Under the pieces are notes generated by a model. The model was not told where the DNA came from. It saw nothing but the letters and a program-made list of their open reading frames with translations, and made no database searches. A stretch of 64,000 nt of DNA from Haemophilus seminalis. Lineage in GTDB: Bacteria; Pseudomonadota; Gammaproteobacteria; Enterobacterales; Pasteurellaceae. Positions 47,741 through 59,869 of this stretch are shown here, piece after piece. Each line of letters starts with the position of its first letter. Position 1 is the stretch's first letter. A program made the translations under genes and the position numbers. The stretch is from positions 62,886 to 126,885 of the forward strand of contig NZ_VCED01000006.1 in NCBI RefSeq assembly GCF_006384255.1, written 5' to 3'.

Positions 47741-49228
47741 ATGAGTAAAGAGATTTTACTGGCGGCAGAAGCCGTATCCAATGAAAAGTTATTACCACGT
47801 GAGAAAATTTTTGAAGCGTTAGAAAGTGCGATTGCGCTCTCTACCAAGAAAAAATACGAATACGAAACTGATATTCGTGTATCAATCAACCCAAAAACAG
47901 GTGATTTTGATACTTTCCGTCGTTGGTTAATTGTTGACGAAGTCAAAGTGCCAACGAAAGAAATCACTTTGGAAGCGGCACAATTTGAAGATCCAAATCT
48001 TCAAATTGGCGATTATGTAGAAGATCAAATCGAATCTATCGAATTTGATCGTATTGCAATGCAAACAGCACGTCAGGTCATTAGCACTAAAATTCGTGAA
48101 GCAGAGCGTGAAAAAGTGGTTGAACAATTCCGTTCAGAAGAAGGTAAAATTGTAACTGGCACGGTGAAAAAAGTTACTCGTGATAATATTATCCTAGATT
48201 TAGGAAATAAAGCAGAAGCCATTATTGCCCGTGAAGATATGCTTCCTCGTGAAAATTTCCGTCCAGGTGACCGCGTACGTGGTGTGCTTTATAAAGTGAA
48301 CCCTGAAGGCAAAAATGCACAATTATTTGTGACGCGTTCTAAACCAGAAATGTTGATCGAATTATTCCGTATTGAAGTGCCTGAAATTGGCGAGGAAATG
48401 ATTGAAATTCGTGGGGCGGCTCGTGATCCTGGCTCCCGCGCTAAAATTGCTGTGAAATCAAATGATAAACGAATTGACCCAGTTGGCGCTTGTGTAGGTA
48501 TGCGTGGTGCGCGTGTTCAAGCCATTACCAATGAACTTGGTGGTGAGCGCGTTGATATCGTACTTTGGGATGATAATCCGGCACAATTCGTGATCAATGC
48601 AATGGCACCAGCTGATGTGTCTTCTATTATCGTTGATGAAGATAATCATTCTATGGATATTGCAGTTGAAGCAGCTAACCTGGCACAAGCAATTGGTCGT
48701 AATGGTCAAAACGTGCGTTTAGCAACACAGTTAACCGGTTGGACACTAAACGTAATGACCACTGATGATTTAAATGCAAAACATCAAGCAGAAGATAATA
48801 AGGTGTTAAATTTATTTATTAATGCCTTAGAGCTTGATGAAGAATTTGCACAAATCCTTGTAGAAGAAGGCTTCACAAGTTTAGAAGAAATTGCTTATGT
48901 GCCAATGAATGAATTGACAGCAATTGATGGTTTAGAAGATGAAGATCTTGTAGAAGAACTTCAAACTCGAGCTAAAAATGCGATTACAGCTGCAGCAGTT
49001 GCTGAAGAAGAGGCATTAAAAAAAGCAAATATTGAAGATCGCTTATTGAATTTAGATGGCATGAATCGCCATGTGGCATTCAAATTAGCTGAAAAACAAA
49101 TTACTACTCTCGAAGAACTCGCCGAACAGGGTGTAGATGATTTAGCAGATATTGAAGAATTAACAGCAGAACAGGCAGCTGATTTAATTATGGCTGCACG
49201 TAATATCTGTTGGTTTGGCGAAGAATAA
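47741..49228 (+). CDS. nusA: Transcription termination/antitermination protein NusA
   Basis: RNA polymerase-bound elongation factor. 495 residues: N-terminal domain (1-~125), S1 domain ([21 protein letters not shown], ~135-200), KH1 and KH2 (GVRV-like segment '[23 protein letters not shown]' and '[18 protein letters not shown]'), and two C-terminal acidic repeats ([40 protein letters not shown]). AAAAGGAGT ribosome site. Confidence 0.97.
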   Translation: MSKEILLAAEAVSNEKLLPREKIFEALESAIALSTKKKYEYETDIRVSINPKTGDFDTFRRWLIVDEVKVPTKEITLEAAQFEDPNLQIGDYVEDQIESIEFDRIAMQTARQVISTKIREAEREKVVEQFRSEEGKIVTGTVKKVTRDNIILDLGNKAEAIIAREDMLPRENFRPGDRVRGVLYKVNPEGKNAQLFVTRSKPEMLIELFRIEVPEIGEEMIEIRGAARDPGSRAKIAVKSNDKRIDPVGACVGMRGARVQAITNELGGERVDIVLWDDNPAQFVINAMAPADVSSIIVDEDNHSMDIAVEAANLAQAIGRNGQNVRLATQLTGWTLNVMTTDDLNAKHQAEDNKVLNLFINALELDEEFAQILVEEGFTSLEEIAYVPMNELTAIDGLEDEDLVEELQTRAKNAITAAAVAEEEALKKANIEDRLLNLDGMNRHVAFKLAEKQITTLEELAEQGVDDLADIEELTAEQAADLIMAARNICWFGEE

Positions 49229-49239
49229 GGAGAGTAGTA

Positions 49240-51774
49240 ATGACTGAAGATGTTAAGGCTGATGCGCCAAAAAAATTAAGCATTCAACGCAGAACAAAAA
49301 CAACAGTTAGCAGCACAACAACTGGCGGTAAAAGCAAAGAAGTACAAGTAGAAGTACGTAAAAAACGCACAGTAAAAACTGATATTGCTCAACAAGAAGA
49401 AGCAAAATTAAAAGCGCAGCAAGAAGCGGAAGCGAAAAAAATTGCGGAACAAAAAGCAGCAGAAGAAAAAGCTCGTTTAGACGCTGAAAAAGCGGCAGCT
49501 AAGAAAGAAGCTGATGAAAAAGCAAAAGCTGAAAAAGCGAAAGCAGAAACAGCTAAGCCAGCAAAAAGTGCGGTAGATTCTAAAGCTAAATCGATTGATC
49601 CTGAAAAAGAGAAACGTAAAGCAGAAGAAGCTGAACTTCGTCGTAAGGCTGAAGAATTAGCTCGTCAAAAAGCAGAAGAACAAGCTCGCCGTGCAGCAGA
49701 AGAAGCGAAACGTTATGCTGAAGCAGATGATTCAGACAATGAATCTTCTTCTGAAGACTATTCTGATTACAACTTAAGTTCAAGATACGCACTTGAAGCA
49801 GAAGATGAAGAAGATCGTCGTAACGAAAATCGTGGCCGTGGCAAAAATAAAGTAGCGAAAGCGAAAAAAGGCGGTCGTGACGATGAAAATAGCAAAAACT
49901 TGAAAAACGAGCGCGAATCTAATCGTAAAAATCAAAAAGACGCTAAGTTTGGTAAAGGTAAAAACGGCAAAAAAGGTGCCGCACTTCAACAAGCCTTTAC
50001 TAAACCAGTTCAAGCTGTAAAAGCGGATGTTGTCATTGGTGAAACCATCACCGTTGCTGAATTAGCGAACAAGATGGCTGTAAAAGCGACTGAAATCATC
50101 AAAACGATGATGAAGATGGGCGAAATGGTGACAATCAACCAAGTTATCGACCAAGAAACCGCTCAATTAGTAGCAGAAGAACTTGGCCATAAAGTGATTC
50201 TTCGTAATGAAAATGAGCTTGAAGAAGCGGTATTAGGCGATCGCGATGTAAACGCAGAAAAAGTAACACGTGCACCAGTTGTAACCATCATGGGTCACGT
50301 TGACCACGGTAAAACCTCTTTACTTGACTATATTCGTAAAGCGAAAGTGGCAGCAGGTGAAGCAGGGGGGATTACCCAACATATCGGTGCGTATCACGTA
50401 GAAATGGATGATGGCAAAATGATCACCTTCTTAGATACTCCAGGACACGCTGCGTTTACATCTATGCGTGCGCGTGGTGCAAAAGCAACAGATATCGTTG
50501 TTCTTGTTGTTGCTGCCGATGATGGTGTGATGCCTCAAACTATCGAAGCGATTCAACACGCAAAAGCAGCGGGTGCACCTTTAGTGGTTGCAGTAAATAA
50601 AATCGATAAACCAGAAGCAAACCCAGACCGTGTTGAGCAAGAATTATTACAATATGATGTAATTTCTGAAAAATTCGGTGGTGATGTGCAATTCGTTCCA
50701 GTATCTGCGAAGAAAGGTACAGGGGTTGATGATTTATTAGATGCAATCCTACTTCAATCTGAAGTGCTTGAATTGACTGCTGTAAAAGACGGCATGGCAA
50801 GTGGTGTAGTCATTGAATCTTACTTGGATAAAGGTCGCGGCCCTGTAGCAACTATCTTGGTTCAATCAGGTACATTACATAAAGGTGACATCGTACTTTG
50901 TGGTTTTGAATATGGCCGTGTGCGCGCAATGCGTGATGAAAACGGAAAAGAAGTGGATGAAGCAGGTCCTTCAATTCCGGTTGAATTATTAGGTCTTTCA
51001 GGTGTGCCAGCAGCGGGTGATGAAGCAACCGTTGTACGTGATGAGAAAAAAGCACGTGAAGTGGCGTTATATCGTCAAGGTAAATTCCGTGAAGTGAAAT
51101 TAGCTCGTCAGCAAAAAGCGAAACTTGAAAATATGTTTAGCAATATGTCTGAAGGCGATGTGGCTGAATTGAACGTCATTGTGAAAGCGGACGTACAAGG
51201 CTCCGTAGAAGCGATTGTTCAAGCGTTAAATGAGCTTTCTACCAATGAAGTAAAAGTTAAAGTTGTTGGTTCTGGTGTAGGTGGTATTACTGAAACTGAT
51301 GCAACTTTAGCTGCAGCATCTAATGCCATTATTGTTGGCTTTAACGTTCGTGCTGATGCGTCTGCGCGTCGTGTCATTGAAGCGGAAAACATTGATTTAC
51401 GTTACTACTCAATCATCTATGAATTGTTGAATGAAATTAAAGCTGCAATGAGCGGTATGTTAGAGCCTGAATTTAAACAAGAAATTATTGGCTTAGCTGA
51501 AGTTCGTGATGTATTCCGTCATCCGAAATTTGGTGCAATCGCAGGTTGTATGGTGACCGAAGGTGTAGTGAAACGTAATAACCCAATCCGTGTATTACGT
51601 GATAACGTCGTTATCTTTGAAGGGGAATTAGAATCTCTTCGCCGTTTCAAAGACGACGTATCTGAAGTTCGTAACGGTATGGAATGTGGTATCGGCGTGA
51701 AAAACTACAACGATGTAAAAATCGGTGACCAAATCGAGGTATTTGAAGTGGTTGAAGTTAAACGTTCAATCTAA
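49240..51774 (+). CDS. infB: Translation initiation factor IF-2
   Basis: GTPase that brings fMet-tRNA to the 30S subunit. 844 residues from ATG 49240 (AAGGAGAG ribosome site; the frame extends upstream but without one). Long Lys/Ala/Glu-rich N-terminal region (~90-260), then GTPase G1 [10 protein letters not shown]3 DTPGHAAF, G4 NKID, and C-terminal domains with the fMet-binding barrel. In the same operon as its natural partner tRNA. Confidence 0.97.
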   Translation: MTEDVKADAPKKLSIQRRTKTTVSSTTTGGKSKEVQVEVRKKRTVKTDIAQQEEAKLKAQQEAEAKKIAEQKAAEEKARLDAEKAAAKKEADEKAKAEKAKAETAKPAKSAVDSKAKSIDPEKEKRKAEEAELRRKAEELARQKAEEQARRAAEEAKRYAEADDSDNESSSEDYSDYNLSSRYALEAEDEEDRRNENRGRGKNKVAKAKKGGRDDENSKNLKNERESNRKNQKDAKFGKGKNGKKGAALQQAFTKPVQAVKADVVIGETITVAELANKMAVKATEIIKTMMKMGEMVTINQVIDQETAQLVAEELGHKVILRNENELEEAVLGDRDVNAEKVTRAPVVTIMGHVDHGKTSLLDYIRKAKVAAGEAGGITQHIGAYHVEMDDGKMITFLDTPGHAAFTSMRARGAKATDIVVLVVAADDGVMPQTIEAIQHAKAAGAPLVVAVNKIDKPEANPDRVEQELLQYDVISEKFGGDVQFVPVSAKKGTGVDDLLDAILLQSEVLELTAVKDGMASGVVIESYLDKGRGPVATILVQSGTLHKGDIVLCGFEYGRVRAMRDENGKEVDEAGPSIPVELLGLSGVPAAGDEATVVRDEKKAREVALYRQGKFREVKLARQQKAKLENMFSNMSEGDVAELNVIVKADVQGSVEAIVQALNELSTNEVKVKVVGSGVGGITETDATLAAASNAIIVGFNVRADASARRVIEAENIDLRYYSIIYELLNEIKAAMSGMLEPEFKQEIIGLAEVRDVFRHPKFGAIAGCMVTEGVVKRNNPIRVLRDNVVIFEGELESLRRFKDDVSEVRNGMECGIGVKNYNDVKIGDQIEVFEVVEVKRSI

Positions 51775-51791
51775 TACTAGATAATTTATGT

Positions 51792-51819
51792 AGGGCATAG
51801 TGAGATATGCCCTTTTTAT
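51792..51819 (+). terminator. Terminator of the rimP-nusA-infB operon
   Basis: AGGGCATA / TATGCCCT stem, 6-base loop, T run. Confidence 0.85.
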
Positions 51820-51923
51820 TTGCAGATTATTATCCTTAACCTTAAAATACACATGATTAAGTAAGCTTTATTAAAAATTCTCCTTTCTTTATTACAGTAA
51901 ACTATCCTGAGAGATAAACGCGT

Positions 51924-52943
51924 ATGTATAAATTATTTCGATATGCCATTTTCCAAATGGATGCTGAAAAAGCCCATGATTTTACTCTTCAGTGTTTAAA
52001 AATGACTGCTCATCCATTATTTTATCCACTTTTTAAATCACTCATTGATGCGCCGAAAGGTTTATCTAAAACAGTAATGGGAATAAATTTTTCTAATCTT
52101 GTTGGTTTGGCGGCAGGAGCGGATAAAAATGGTGAGGCAATTGATGGTTTCGGCATGCTGGGGCTTGGGTTTATTGAAGTGGGTACGGTAACACCATTTG
52201 CTCAGGATGGTAACGCAAAGCCTCGTCAATTTCGTTTAATAGAAGCTGAGGGTATCATTAACCATAATGGATTTAATAATAAGGGTATTGATTATCTGAT
52301 TGAAAATGTAAAAAACACCCATTATAAGGGGGTGATAGGCATTAATATTGGCAAAAATAAATGGACCCCATTGGAAAGAGGCAAGGACGATTATATTTTC
52401 TGTTTAAATAAGGCTTATAATTATGCAGGTTATATTACAGTGAATATTTCATCACCTAATACGCCAGATTTGCGTCAATTACAATATGGTGATTATTTTG
52501 ATGATTTATTAAAAGAGATTAAATCTCGCCAATCAGTCTTAGCTAAACAATATAATAAGTACGTACCTATTGTAGTGAAAATTGCACCAGATTTGAATGA
52601 TGCTGAACTTGTCCAAATTGCAGATGGGTTAATCCGTCATAAAATCGATGGGGTGATTGCCACAAATACGACCATTTCCCGTGACAATGTCACTGGATTA
52701 AAATATTCAGAACAAGAAGGTGGATTAAGCGGAAAACCCTTACAATATAAAAGTACAGCCATTATCAAACGATTACATGAAGAATTACAAGGGCGTATCC
52801 CAATTATTGGTTGTGGTGGTATTGATAGCGTATCAGATGCACAAGCTAAAATGAACGTTGGGGCAACATTACTGCAGATTTATTCGGGGCTAATTTATCA
52901 TGGTCCTAAATTGGTTGCGGAATTAATAAGAAACATAAAATAA
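51924..52943 (+). CDS. pyrD: Dihydroorotate dehydrogenase (quinone), class 2
   Basis: Membrane-associated FMN enzyme oxidising dihydroorotate to orotate in pyrimidine synthesis. 339 residues, family length. N-terminal amphipathic membrane-binding helices ([20 protein letters not shown]), FMN region [19 protein letters not shown], catalytic Ser in [13 protein letters not shown], and [12 protein letters not shown] / [13 protein letters not shown] phosphate site. Stop overlaps the next start (TAATG). Confidence 0.96.
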   Translation: MYKLFRYAIFQMDAEKAHDFTLQCLKMTAHPLFYPLFKSLIDAPKGLSKTVMGINFSNLVGLAAGADKNGEAIDGFGMLGLGFIEVGTVTPFAQDGNAKPRQFRLIEAEGIINHNGFNNKGIDYLIENVKNTHYKGVIGINIGKNKWTPLERGKDDYIFCLNKAYNYAGYITVNISSPNTPDLRQLQYGDYFDDLLKEIKSRQSVLAKQYNKYVPIVVKIAPDLNDAELVQIADGLIRHKIDGVIATNTTISRDNVTGLKYSEQEGGLSGKPLQYKSTAIIKRLHEELQGRIPIIGCGGIDSVSDAQAKMNVGATLLQIYSGLIYHGPKLVAELIRNIK

Positions 52944-53767
52944 TGACAAAAATATTTGATTTACATTGCCATAGTACGGCATCTGATGGTGTACTTTCAC
53001 CTCGTGAAGTAGTTCTACGTGCTCATGAACAAGGCGTAAATGTACTAGCATTATGCGATCATGATACAGTTGATGGCATTGATGAGGCACAATTAGCGGC
53101 AAAAGAAATAGGGATCAAACTAATTACAGGCGTTGAGATTTCAACCAACTGGGAGGGGCGCGGAATTCATATCGTTGGGTTAAATTTTAATAAAATGCAT
53201 CCAAAAATTACCGCACTTTTGGAAAGTCAAAAAATACTACGTGCTAAAAGGGCAATTGAAATTGGTACAAAATTAGAAAAGGTAGGTATACCGAATGCTT
53301 ATAACGGTGCAAAATTATTCGCCAATGGAGAGGTTACACGCGCACATTATGCACGCTATTTAGTGCATATTGGTAAAGTATCAAATGATGGACAAGCCTT
53401 TAAGCGTTATTTAGGACAGGGACAATATGCTTTTGTTAAATCACAATGGACTGATATTCCCACTGCAATTGAAGCTATTCATGCGGCAGGCGGCATCGCC
53501 GTTATTGCCCATCCATTACGCTATAATATGACAGGGAAATGGGTACGTAAGTTAATGGCCGATTTTAAAACCTGGGGTGGTGATGGTATGGAAATGGCAG
53601 ATTGCGGTACAACAAAGGATCAGCGTCAAATGCTTACACGATTAGCAGGTGAATTTAAATTCGTTGGTTCAGTAGGGTCTGATTTTCATTTTCCTTGCGG
53701 ATGGATTGAATTAGGAAAAAATTTAACCCTAATGGATGAAGTCACCCCGGTTTGGACGTTATTTTAG
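52943..53767 (+). CDS. PHP-domain phosphoesterase (RNase AM/YciV/TrpH-like)
   Basis: 274 residues. Metal-binding PHP motifs: DLHCHSTASDG (N-terminal), LCDHDTVDG (~38), GVEIST (~63), AVIAHPLRY (~190), GSDFHFPCGWIELG (~250). The E. coli relative trims RNA 5' ends (RNase AM) or acts on 3',5'-nucleoside bisphosphates. Translationally coupled to pyrD by a one-base overlap. Confidence 0.9.
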   Translation: MTKIFDLHCHSTASDGVLSPREVVLRAHEQGVNVLALCDHDTVDGIDEAQLAAKEIGIKLITGVEISTNWEGRGIHIVGLNFNKMHPKITALLESQKILRAKRAIEIGTKLEKVGIPNAYNGAKLFANGEVTRAHYARYLVHIGKVSNDGQAFKRYLGQGQYAFVKSQWTDIPTAIEAIHAAGGIAVIAHPLRYNMTGKWVRKLMADFKTWGGDGMEMADCGTTKDQRQMLTRLAGEFKFVGSVGSDFHFPCGWIELGKNLTLMDEVTPVWTLF

Positions 53768-53802
53768 TACGTAGGACAAGTAATATTTGCCTATATATTT
53801 AA

Positions 53803-54696
53803 TTAGATCTCATTACACAAACCTAATCCAGATAAAAACTCAATAAATGCCCGCACTTTTATTGGTAAATGTCTTCTGTTCGGATAGACCACATGAATTT
53901 CTAATTTTTGTTGTTTATATTCCGGTAAGACTTCAATCAGTTCACCTTTTTCAAGAGATTGACCAATAATAAATCTCGGTAAATTCACAATGCCTAGTCC
54001 TGCTTTTGCCATTTCTAATAAGGCTAAACCACTATTGCTTACCACTTTGGATTGGATTTTGAAACGTTGTGTTTGATTTATGTGTGAGCCAACCCAATTT
54101 ACGTGATTCATTGCATTTTTATAAAGTAAGCCATTGTGATGTTCTAAATCATCAGGTGTTTGTGGGATGCCATTCGCCTCAAGATAGCTTGGTGACGCCA
54201 CAAAGTGTAGCGTATTTGTGCTGATTTTGCGTGATACTAGAGAACTGTCCGCCATATGGCCGATACGTAATGCAAGATCATAGCCTTCTGCCACAAGGTC
54301 AATTTTTTTGTCATTAAACTCAATTTCAACATGTAGATTAGGATGTTCGGCAATAAATAGCGGTAAATTCGGTACGATAAAAAGTAAACCAAAATCACGA
54401 GGAACAGAAATAAGTAAATTTCCTTGTAATGAGCTAGTGAGGTGAGTGATGCTAGAATCAGCTTCATCTAAATCAAGCAAAATTCCTTGGCAGCGTTGGT
54501 AATACATCATTCCCGCTTCAGTAGGTATAATTTTTCTGGTGGTACGTTGTAACAATCGTGTTTTTAAATGTTCTTCTAACTGTGAAACTAATTTGCTTGC
54601 CATTGCCACAGAAATATTTTGTTGCTTTGCTGCCAATGTAAAACTTTGGGTTTCAATGACTTTGCAGAAAATAGAAATCGCGTTGAGTTTATCCAT
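53803..54696 (-). CDS. LysR-family transcriptional regulator
   Basis: 297 residues, LysR type: N-terminal winged helix (MDKLNAISIFCKVIETQSFTLAAK...) and a C-terminal effector-binding domain (DLALRIGHMADSSLVSRKI, NSGLALLEMAKAGLGIVNLP), of the CrgA/AaeR-like subgroup. Divergent from topA with ~95 bases between starts, but topA is unlikely to be its target. Effector unknown. The last ~20 residues contain an inverted uptake core (CCGCACTTT). Confidence 0.93.
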   Translation of the reverse strand: MDKLNAISIFCKVIETQSFTLAAKQQNISVAMASKLVSQLEEHLKTRLLQRTTRKIIPTEAGMMYYQRCQGILLDLDEADSSITHLTSSLQGNLLISVPRDFGLLFIVPNLPLFIAEHPNLHVEIEFNDKKIDLVAEGYDLALRIGHMADSSLVSRKISTNTLHFVASPSYLEANGIPQTPDDLEHHNGLLYKNAMNHVNWVGSHINQTQRFKIQSKVVSNSGLALLEMAKAGLGIVNLPRFIIGQSLEKGELIEVLPEYKQQKLEIHVVYPNRRHLPIKVRAFIEFLSGLGLCNEI

Positions 54697-54791
54697 TTAT
54701 AGAGCTTTTTTGAAAAAATGCTTGATTTTGCCTACATAACTTTGCACTATACCCCCAATTTTACAAAATTCTAGTGATATTAGGTAATCAA

Positions 54792-57398
54792 ATGAGTAAA
54801 TCCTTGGTGATTGTGGAATCGCCGGCAAAAGCAAAGACCATCAATAAATATTTAGGTAGCCAATATGTGGTGAAATCTAGTGTTGGACATATTCGTGATT
54901 TGCCGACGGTTGGTTCTGGTACAGGTGAAAAAGCTAAACCAATTTCAACCAAAGGTATGGATGCCGAAGAAAAAGCAAAAATTAAGGCTGAAAAGGAACG
55001 TAATGCCTTAGTTAAACGTATGGGGATTGATCCTTATCACGATTGGAAAGCAAATTATCAGATTTTGCCTGGTAAAGAAAAAGTAGTTTCCGAATTAAAA
55101 TCGCTTGCTAAAAAAGCAGATCATATTTATCTCGCAACCGACTTGGATAGAGAAGGGGAAGCGATTGCATGGCATTTACGCGAGGTGATTGGTGGCGATG
55201 ATGAGCGCTTTAGTCGAGTAGTGTTTAACGAAATCACTAAAAATGCCATTAAACAGGCTTTTGAAAAGCCTGAACAATTAAATATGGATCGAGTTAATGC
55301 ACAACAAACTCGTCGCTTTTTAGATAGAGTAGTGGGCTTTATGGTATCTCCGCTACTTTGGAAAAAAGTCGCTCGCGGGCTTTCTGCTGGTCGAGTTCAA
55401 TCGGTTGCGGTTAAATTATTAGTAGAACGTGAGCGTGAAATTAAAGCGTTCCAGCCTGAAGAATATTGGGAAGTTGCGGTACTTACGAATAATCAGAATA
55501 AACAAGCTATACGCTTGGATGTCACGGATTATAAAGGCAAGAAATTTGATCCAAAAAATCAAAAAGAAGCGCAAAGTGCGGTAGATTTTCTGAATGTTTC
55601 AGATTACGTTGTCACAGATTTGGAAACTAAGCCGACAAGTTCTCGTCCTAGAGCGCCATTTATTACATCAACGCTTCAACAAACTGCAAGTACTCGCTTG
55701 GGATTTGGCGTTAAAAAAACAATGATGTTAGCCCAACGTTTATATGAAGCGGGTTACATTACTTATATGCGTACGGATTCAACCAATTTGAGTCAAGATG
55801 CGCTTAATATGGCACGTAGCTATATTGAAAATCATTTTGGTGCACAATATTTACCAGAAAAACCAAATTTCTATTCAAGTAAAGAAAATGCGCAAGAGGC
55901 ACATGAGGCTATTCGTCCATCTGACATTCGAGCATTGCCTGAATCCTTAGAGGGAATGGAGAAAGATGCGGTACGCCTTTATGATTTAATTTGGCGTCAA
56001 TTCTTAGCATGTCAAATGCCACCAGCGCAATATGATAGCAGTACATTGACTGTGTCAGCTGGCGATTATACCTTGAAAGCAAAAGGCCGAATTTTACGTT
56101 TTGATGGTTGGACAAAAGTATTGCCACAGATAGGCAAAAATCCTGAAGATCAAGAATTGCCTTCAGTTGCTGTTTCAGAAAAACTTGCCTTAAAAGAAGT
56201 GCAACCAACCCAACATTTTACTAAACCACCTGCTCGTTTTACTGAAGCGGCTTTAGTAAAAGAATTGGAAAAACGTGGTATTGGCCGTCCTTCTACTTAC
56301 GCGGCAATTATTTCTACTATCCAAGAACGTGGCTATGTTCGTACTGAAAATCGTCGTTTCTATGCGGAAAAGATGGGCGAAATTGTGACTGATCGCCTCA
56401 ATGAGTCTTTTGGTGAATTAATGAATTACGATTTCACCGCGAATATGGAAGATACTTTAGATAAAATCGCCTCTGGTTCGGTGAATTGGAAAACTGAATT
56501 GAATCAATTCTTCAAGGATTTTTCTAGCCAGCTTTCTAAAGCTGAATTGGATGAACTTGAAGGCGGTATGCGCCCAAATAGCCTTGTGGAAACAGATATT
56601 AAATGCCCAACCTGTGGCAGAAAAATGGCAATTCGTACGGCAAGTACAGGGGTATTTTTAGGATGTACAGGTTATGCATTACCGCCAAAAGAGCGGTGCA
56701 AAACGACGATTAATTTAATTCCTGAAGCGGAATTACTGAACGTTTTAGATGAATCTTCGGAAACCAAAGCATTAATGGATCGTAAACGTTGTACAAAATG
56801 TGGAACGGCAATGGACAGCTATATAATCGATGCCCATCGTAAAATCCATGTTTGTGGTAATAATCCAAATTGTGATGGATATTTGATTGAAGAAGGCTCA
56901 TTCAAAATTAAAGGTTATGATGGCCCTGTTGTTGAGTGTGATAAATGCGGTGCGGATATGCATTTAAAACTTGGTCGTTTTGGCAAGTATATGGGATGTA
57001 CAAATTGTGATAACACGCGCAAAATTTTGAAAAATGGCGAAGTCGCCCCACCGAAAGAAGAGCCTGTACATTTCCCTGAGTTAAAATGCGAAAAATCTGA
57101 TGCATATTTTGTATTGCGTGACGGTGCGAGTGGTGTATTTATGTCAGCACATAACTTCCCGAAATCCCGCGAAACACGCCCGGTTAAAATCGCTGAACTT
57201 GTGCAATATCGTGAGCGTCTACCTGAAAAATTAGCTTATTTAGCCGATGCACCACAAAAAGATCCTGAAGGGAATGAAGCGATTGTTCGTTTTAGTCGTA
57301 AAGAGAAGAAACAATATGTGACTTCTGAAAAAGATGGAAAAGCGACGAAATGGATTGTTGATTTCACCAATGGAAAATGGGTTGAACGAAAAAAATAA
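54792..57398 (+). CDS. topA: DNA topoisomerase I
   Basis: Type IA topoisomerase that relaxes negative supercoils. 868 residues from ATG 54792. TOPRIM domain at the start ([30 protein letters not shown]), active-site Tyr in [11 protein letters not shown] (~325), then three C-terminal four-Cys zinc ribbons (CPTCGRK..., CTKCGTA..., CDKCGAD...CTNC) and a basic tail. Confidence 0.97.
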   Translation: MSKSLVIVESPAKAKTINKYLGSQYVVKSSVGHIRDLPTVGSGTGEKAKPISTKGMDAEEKAKIKAEKERNALVKRMGIDPYHDWKANYQILPGKEKVVSELKSLAKKADHIYLATDLDREGEAIAWHLREVIGGDDERFSRVVFNEITKNAIKQAFEKPEQLNMDRVNAQQTRRFLDRVVGFMVSPLLWKKVARGLSAGRVQSVAVKLLVEREREIKAFQPEEYWEVAVLTNNQNKQAIRLDVTDYKGKKFDPKNQKEAQSAVDFLNVSDYVVTDLETKPTSSRPRAPFITSTLQQTASTRLGFGVKKTMMLAQRLYEAGYITYMRTDSTNLSQDALNMARSYIENHFGAQYLPEKPNFYSSKENAQEAHEAIRPSDIRALPESLEGMEKDAVRLYDLIWRQFLACQMPPAQYDSSTLTVSAGDYTLKAKGRILRFDGWTKVLPQIGKNPEDQELPSVAVSEKLALKEVQPTQHFTKPPARFTEAALVKELEKRGIGRPSTYAAIISTIQERGYVRTENRRFYAEKMGEIVTDRLNESFGELMNYDFTANMEDTLDKIASGSVNWKTELNQFFKDFSSQLSKAELDELEGGMRPNSLVETDIKCPTCGRKMAIRTASTGVFLGCTGYALPPKERCKTTINLIPEAELLNVLDESSETKALMDRKRCTKCGTAMDSYIIDAHRKIHVCGNNPNCDGYLIEEGSFKIKGYDGPVVECDKCGADMHLKLGRFGKYMGCTNCDNTRKILKNGEVAPPKEEPVHFPELKCEKSDAYFVLRDGASGVFMSAHNFPKSRETRPVKIAELVQYRERLPEKLAYLADAPQKDPEGNEAIVRFSRKEKKQYVTSEKDGKATKWIVDFTNGKWVERKK

Positions 57399-57453
57399 GA
57401 AGAAAAGTGCGGTAAATCACTGCACTTTTTAGTATATAAAGAAGAAAAAATAA

Positions 57454-57478
57454 AAGCCCGCAATGGCGGGCTTATTCG
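57454..57478. terminator. Bidirectional terminator between topA and dps
   Basis: AAGCCCGC aatg GCGGGCTT hairpin (57454-57473) with A-rich left and T-rich right flanks between convergent genes. Confidence 0.8.
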
Positions 57479-57493
57479 ATAGAACTTTATAAA

Positions 57494-57976
57494 TTAAGCA
57501 TGACAGGTTTGACAAGCTGCTTGGAACATCCACACTAATTTTTCTTGTTCTTTAATGTAATCACTCATTTGTGAAGCGGTACCTTCATCATCTGCTTCAC
57601 CTGCTAGGATAAGAATTTCACGTTGTTGTTCTAGTAGTGTTTTTAGGCCTTGTAATGTACCTGATAAACATTCTTGTGCATTGCTTACAGCGATATCTTC
57701 TTTAATGCGTGAAACTTCTAAATATTGGCTATAAGCATTATTCGGCACATAGCCTAATGTAAGAATACGTTCTGCAACTTCATCAACTTTGGTGATTAAA
57801 TCGGTATAAATTTCTTCAAATTTTGCATGTAATTCGAAGAAATTTACACCTTTAATATTCCAGTGGTAGCCACGTACATTTGTGTAGAAAACTTGATAGG
57901 TGGCAAGTAATTCATTTAGTTTATTTGCTAATTCAGCTGATTGAACTTTATCTAAGCCTATTGATGTTTTTGACAT
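57494..57976 (-). CDS. dps: DNA-protecting ferritin-like protein Dps
   Basis: 160-residue Dps dodecamer subunit that oxidises and stores iron with peroxide and shields DNA. Ferroxidase residues: His and Asp/Glu in GYHWNIKGVNFFELHAKFEEIYTDL (His31/His43/Glu-type pattern, ~40-65) and DEVAERI. Usual four-helix length. The C-terminus ends with Cys-His residues (ACQTCHA), not basic, so DNA binding by tail is unlikely. The AAGGAAAA ribosome site precedes ATG. Confidence 0.95.
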   Translation of the reverse strand: MSKTSIGLDKVQSAELANKLNELLATYQVFYTNVRGYHWNIKGVNFFELHAKFEEIYTDLITKVDEVAERILTLGYVPNNAYSQYLEVSRIKEDIAVSNAQECLSGTLQGLKTLLEQQREILILAGEADDEGTASQMSDYIKEQEKLVWMFQAACQTCHA

Positions 57977-58139
57977 AGTATTTTCCTTCTATCAATGTTA
58001 ATAATTTGAGCTAATGCTCTCCCTTTGTTGAGAGTCATTATACGTCCTTAAAATATACTGTGAAATTGTTCTATTCAATAAAATTGATAGTTATTGGCTA
58101 TATGTTAACAAAATGTAATAATTTAAATCTATCAAATTA

Positions 58140-58155
58140 AGTGATCCAGATCACA
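58140..58155 (+). promoter_or_regulatory. Probable CRP site upstream of cdd
   Basis: AGTGATCCAGATCACA matches TGTGA-N6-TCACA at 9 of 10 positions, ~95 bases before cdd. CRP control of cdd is established in E. coli. The site is in a 273-base dps-cdd intergenic region, so it could also act on dps. Confidence 0.65.
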
Positions 58156-58249
58156 GTTTTAAGGAATATTTAGTGAGACACTCGCAGTAAGTAATAAATT
58201 TTGTTCTAATAAGTAACATGTATTTTCGATGTTTTAAAAAGGATAATTT

Positions 58250-59128
58250 ATGCAAGAACTTATTAAAAATGCATTACCACAAGAAAATATAATGAATCAA
58301 GCGATTGTAGAAGCACTTCGTTTACAACATTGGGCAGGCTTTTTAAGCCACTCACAAGTGTTACAACTTTGTCGTGATTTTGAATTAACACCATTAAAAC
58401 TTGCGATACATTTATTACCAATTGCGGCCTGTTATAGCCATACAGCAGTTTCTCATTTTAATGTTGGTGCAATAGCGATTGGTGAACAAGGAGACTTTTA
58501 TTTTGGTGCCAATCAAGAATTTGCAGGAAAAGCGATTCAACAAACTATTCATGCGGAGCAAAGTGCGATTAGTCATGCCTGGTTACGTAATGAAAGCCGA
58601 ATTACGGATATAGTGGTGAATTATACGCCTTGTGGTCATTGCCGCCAATTTATGAATGAATTAGATGGCGCTGATAAATTATCAATTCACTTACCACATA
58701 GCCAAAATAATTTATTGCATACTTATTTACCTGATGCATTTGGTCCTAAAGATTTAGATATCGAAACACATCTTTTAGCGAAAGAAGAGCATCATTTAGC
58801 AGCAGACTTCCAAGATCCGCTTATAAATCATGCAATTTTAGCCGCTAACCAATCCCATTGTCCTTATTCGCATAGTCCACACGGTATTGTGATTTTATTT
58901 AAAGATGGAGATATCGTAACCGGACGCTATGCGGAAAATGCTGCATTTAACCCAAGTTTACCCGCTTTGCAAACTGCACTTAATTTTGCTTATTTAAATG
59001 ATAAAAAATTAAGTGAAATTGAAAGGGTTGTGATGGTTGAAAAAGCACTTACACTAAGTCATCGAGTCATGGCAGAATCTTTATTATTGGGTCTGTCAGC
59101 AATTAAATTAGAATATATCGCATTATAG
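58250..59128 (+). CDS. cdd: Cytidine deaminase
   Basis: Zn enzyme converting cytidine and deoxycytidine to uridines (pyrimidine salvage). 292 residues, the long dimeric E. coli type: catalytic domain with [13 protein letters not shown] (His/Cys-position ligand and catalytic Glu) and [13 protein letters not shown] (two Cys ligands), followed by a degenerate second CDA-like domain ([12 protein letters not shown]...). AAAAGGATAA ribosome site. Terminator follows. Confidence 0.96.
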   Translation: MQELIKNALPQENIMNQAIVEALRLQHWAGFLSHSQVLQLCRDFELTPLKLAIHLLPIAACYSHTAVSHFNVGAIAIGEQGDFYFGANQEFAGKAIQQTIHAEQSAISHAWLRNESRITDIVVNYTPCGHCRQFMNELDGADKLSIHLPHSQNNLLHTYLPDAFGPKDLDIETHLLAKEEHHLAADFQDPLINHAILAANQSHCPYSHSPHGIVILFKDGDIVTGRYAENAAFNPSLPALQTALNFAYLNDKKLSEIERVVMVEKALTLSHRVMAESLLLGLSAIKLEYIAL

Positions 59129-59170
59129 AAATTTAAAGAACTATCTTGTCATTATTATAAATATATGAAA

Positions 59171-59200
59171 AAGCCGCACTTTAAAAGTACGGCTTATTAA
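59171..59200 (+). terminator. Terminator after cdd
   Basis: AAGCCGCACTT / AAAGTACGGCTT near-perfect hairpin with a T-rich tail; left arm contains a degenerate uptake core. Also serves the convergent mop gene. Confidence 0.7.
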
Positions 59201-59221
59201 GTTCTATCTTTATGGGAGAAA

Positions 59222-59431
59222 TTATTCTACGCCAACCATTACAGAAGTTGCTTTGATGATTGCATATGCTTCTTTACCAACTTCTAAGTTTAATTCTTTA
59301 ACTGCTGCTAAAGATACAGTAGAAGAAAGCACGTTACCGCCACCGATATCGATGTGAACGATTGCGTTTACTGAACCGTTTTCGATTGAAACAACTTTGC
59401 CTTTTAATTGGTTTCTTGCACTAATTTTCAT
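59222..59431 (-). CDS. mop: Molybdate-binding protein Mop (molbindin)
   Basis: 69-residue single TOBE/Mop domain (MKISARNQLKGKVVSIENGSVNAIV...IDIGGGNVLSSTVS...). Hexameric cytoplasmic molybdate store. AAGGAAATG ribosome/start. No molybdate transporter gene is adjacent. Confidence 0.95.
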   Translation of the reverse strand: MKISARNQLKGKVVSIENGSVNAIVHIDIGGGNVLSSTVSLAAVKELNLEVGKEAYAIIKATSVMVGVE

Positions 59432-59538
59432 AACATTTCCTTGTTAGTTAGGGTTTAAAAGAGCCTATATATTATCTTACAAAAAGACAGTCGTAAATAA
59501 ACCTAGAGTTTAAAATTCTCAAAAAATTGACCGCACTT

Positions 59539-59868
59539 TTATAGGCATTTGGCAGGTTTTGGCAAGCCTGCTAGTTTTGTAGCTTGTTTTGCGGGGCCTT
59601 CAGGAAATAAGCGTTGCAGATAACGGCTATTACCTTTATCTGCCCCAAGCTTTTCCGCCATTGCTTTTACCAACATACGGATGGCAGGGGATGTGTTATA
59701 TTCCTGGTAAAAGTCTCGCACGAAGTAAATTACTTCCCAATGTGCATTAGTTAATTCAATACTTTCTACCTGGGCAATAGCTCGAGCGACATCTTCGTTC
59801 CATTGTTGGCTATTAAGCAAATAACCATCTTTGTCAGTTTCAATTTCCATTCCATTGATATTCAACAT
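59539..59868 (-). CDS. tusE: Sulphur transfer protein TusE (DsrC family)
   Basis: 109-residue DsrC/TusE protein that accepts persulphide sulphur for 2-thiouridine at tRNA position 34. Family motifs: [35 protein letters not shown] and the C-terminal catalytic Cys (PKPAKCL, second to last residue). It lacks the second, more upstream Cys of sulphite-reductase DsrC, as expected for TusE. One base separates it from ttcA, forming a tRNA-thiolation operon. Confidence 0.95.
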   Translation of the reverse strand: MLNINGMEIETDKDGYLLNSQQWNEDVARAIAQVESIELTNAHWEVIYFVRDFYQEYNTSPAIRMLVKAMAEKLGADKGNSRYLQRLFPEGPAKQATKLAGLPKPAKCL

Positions 59869-59869
59869 A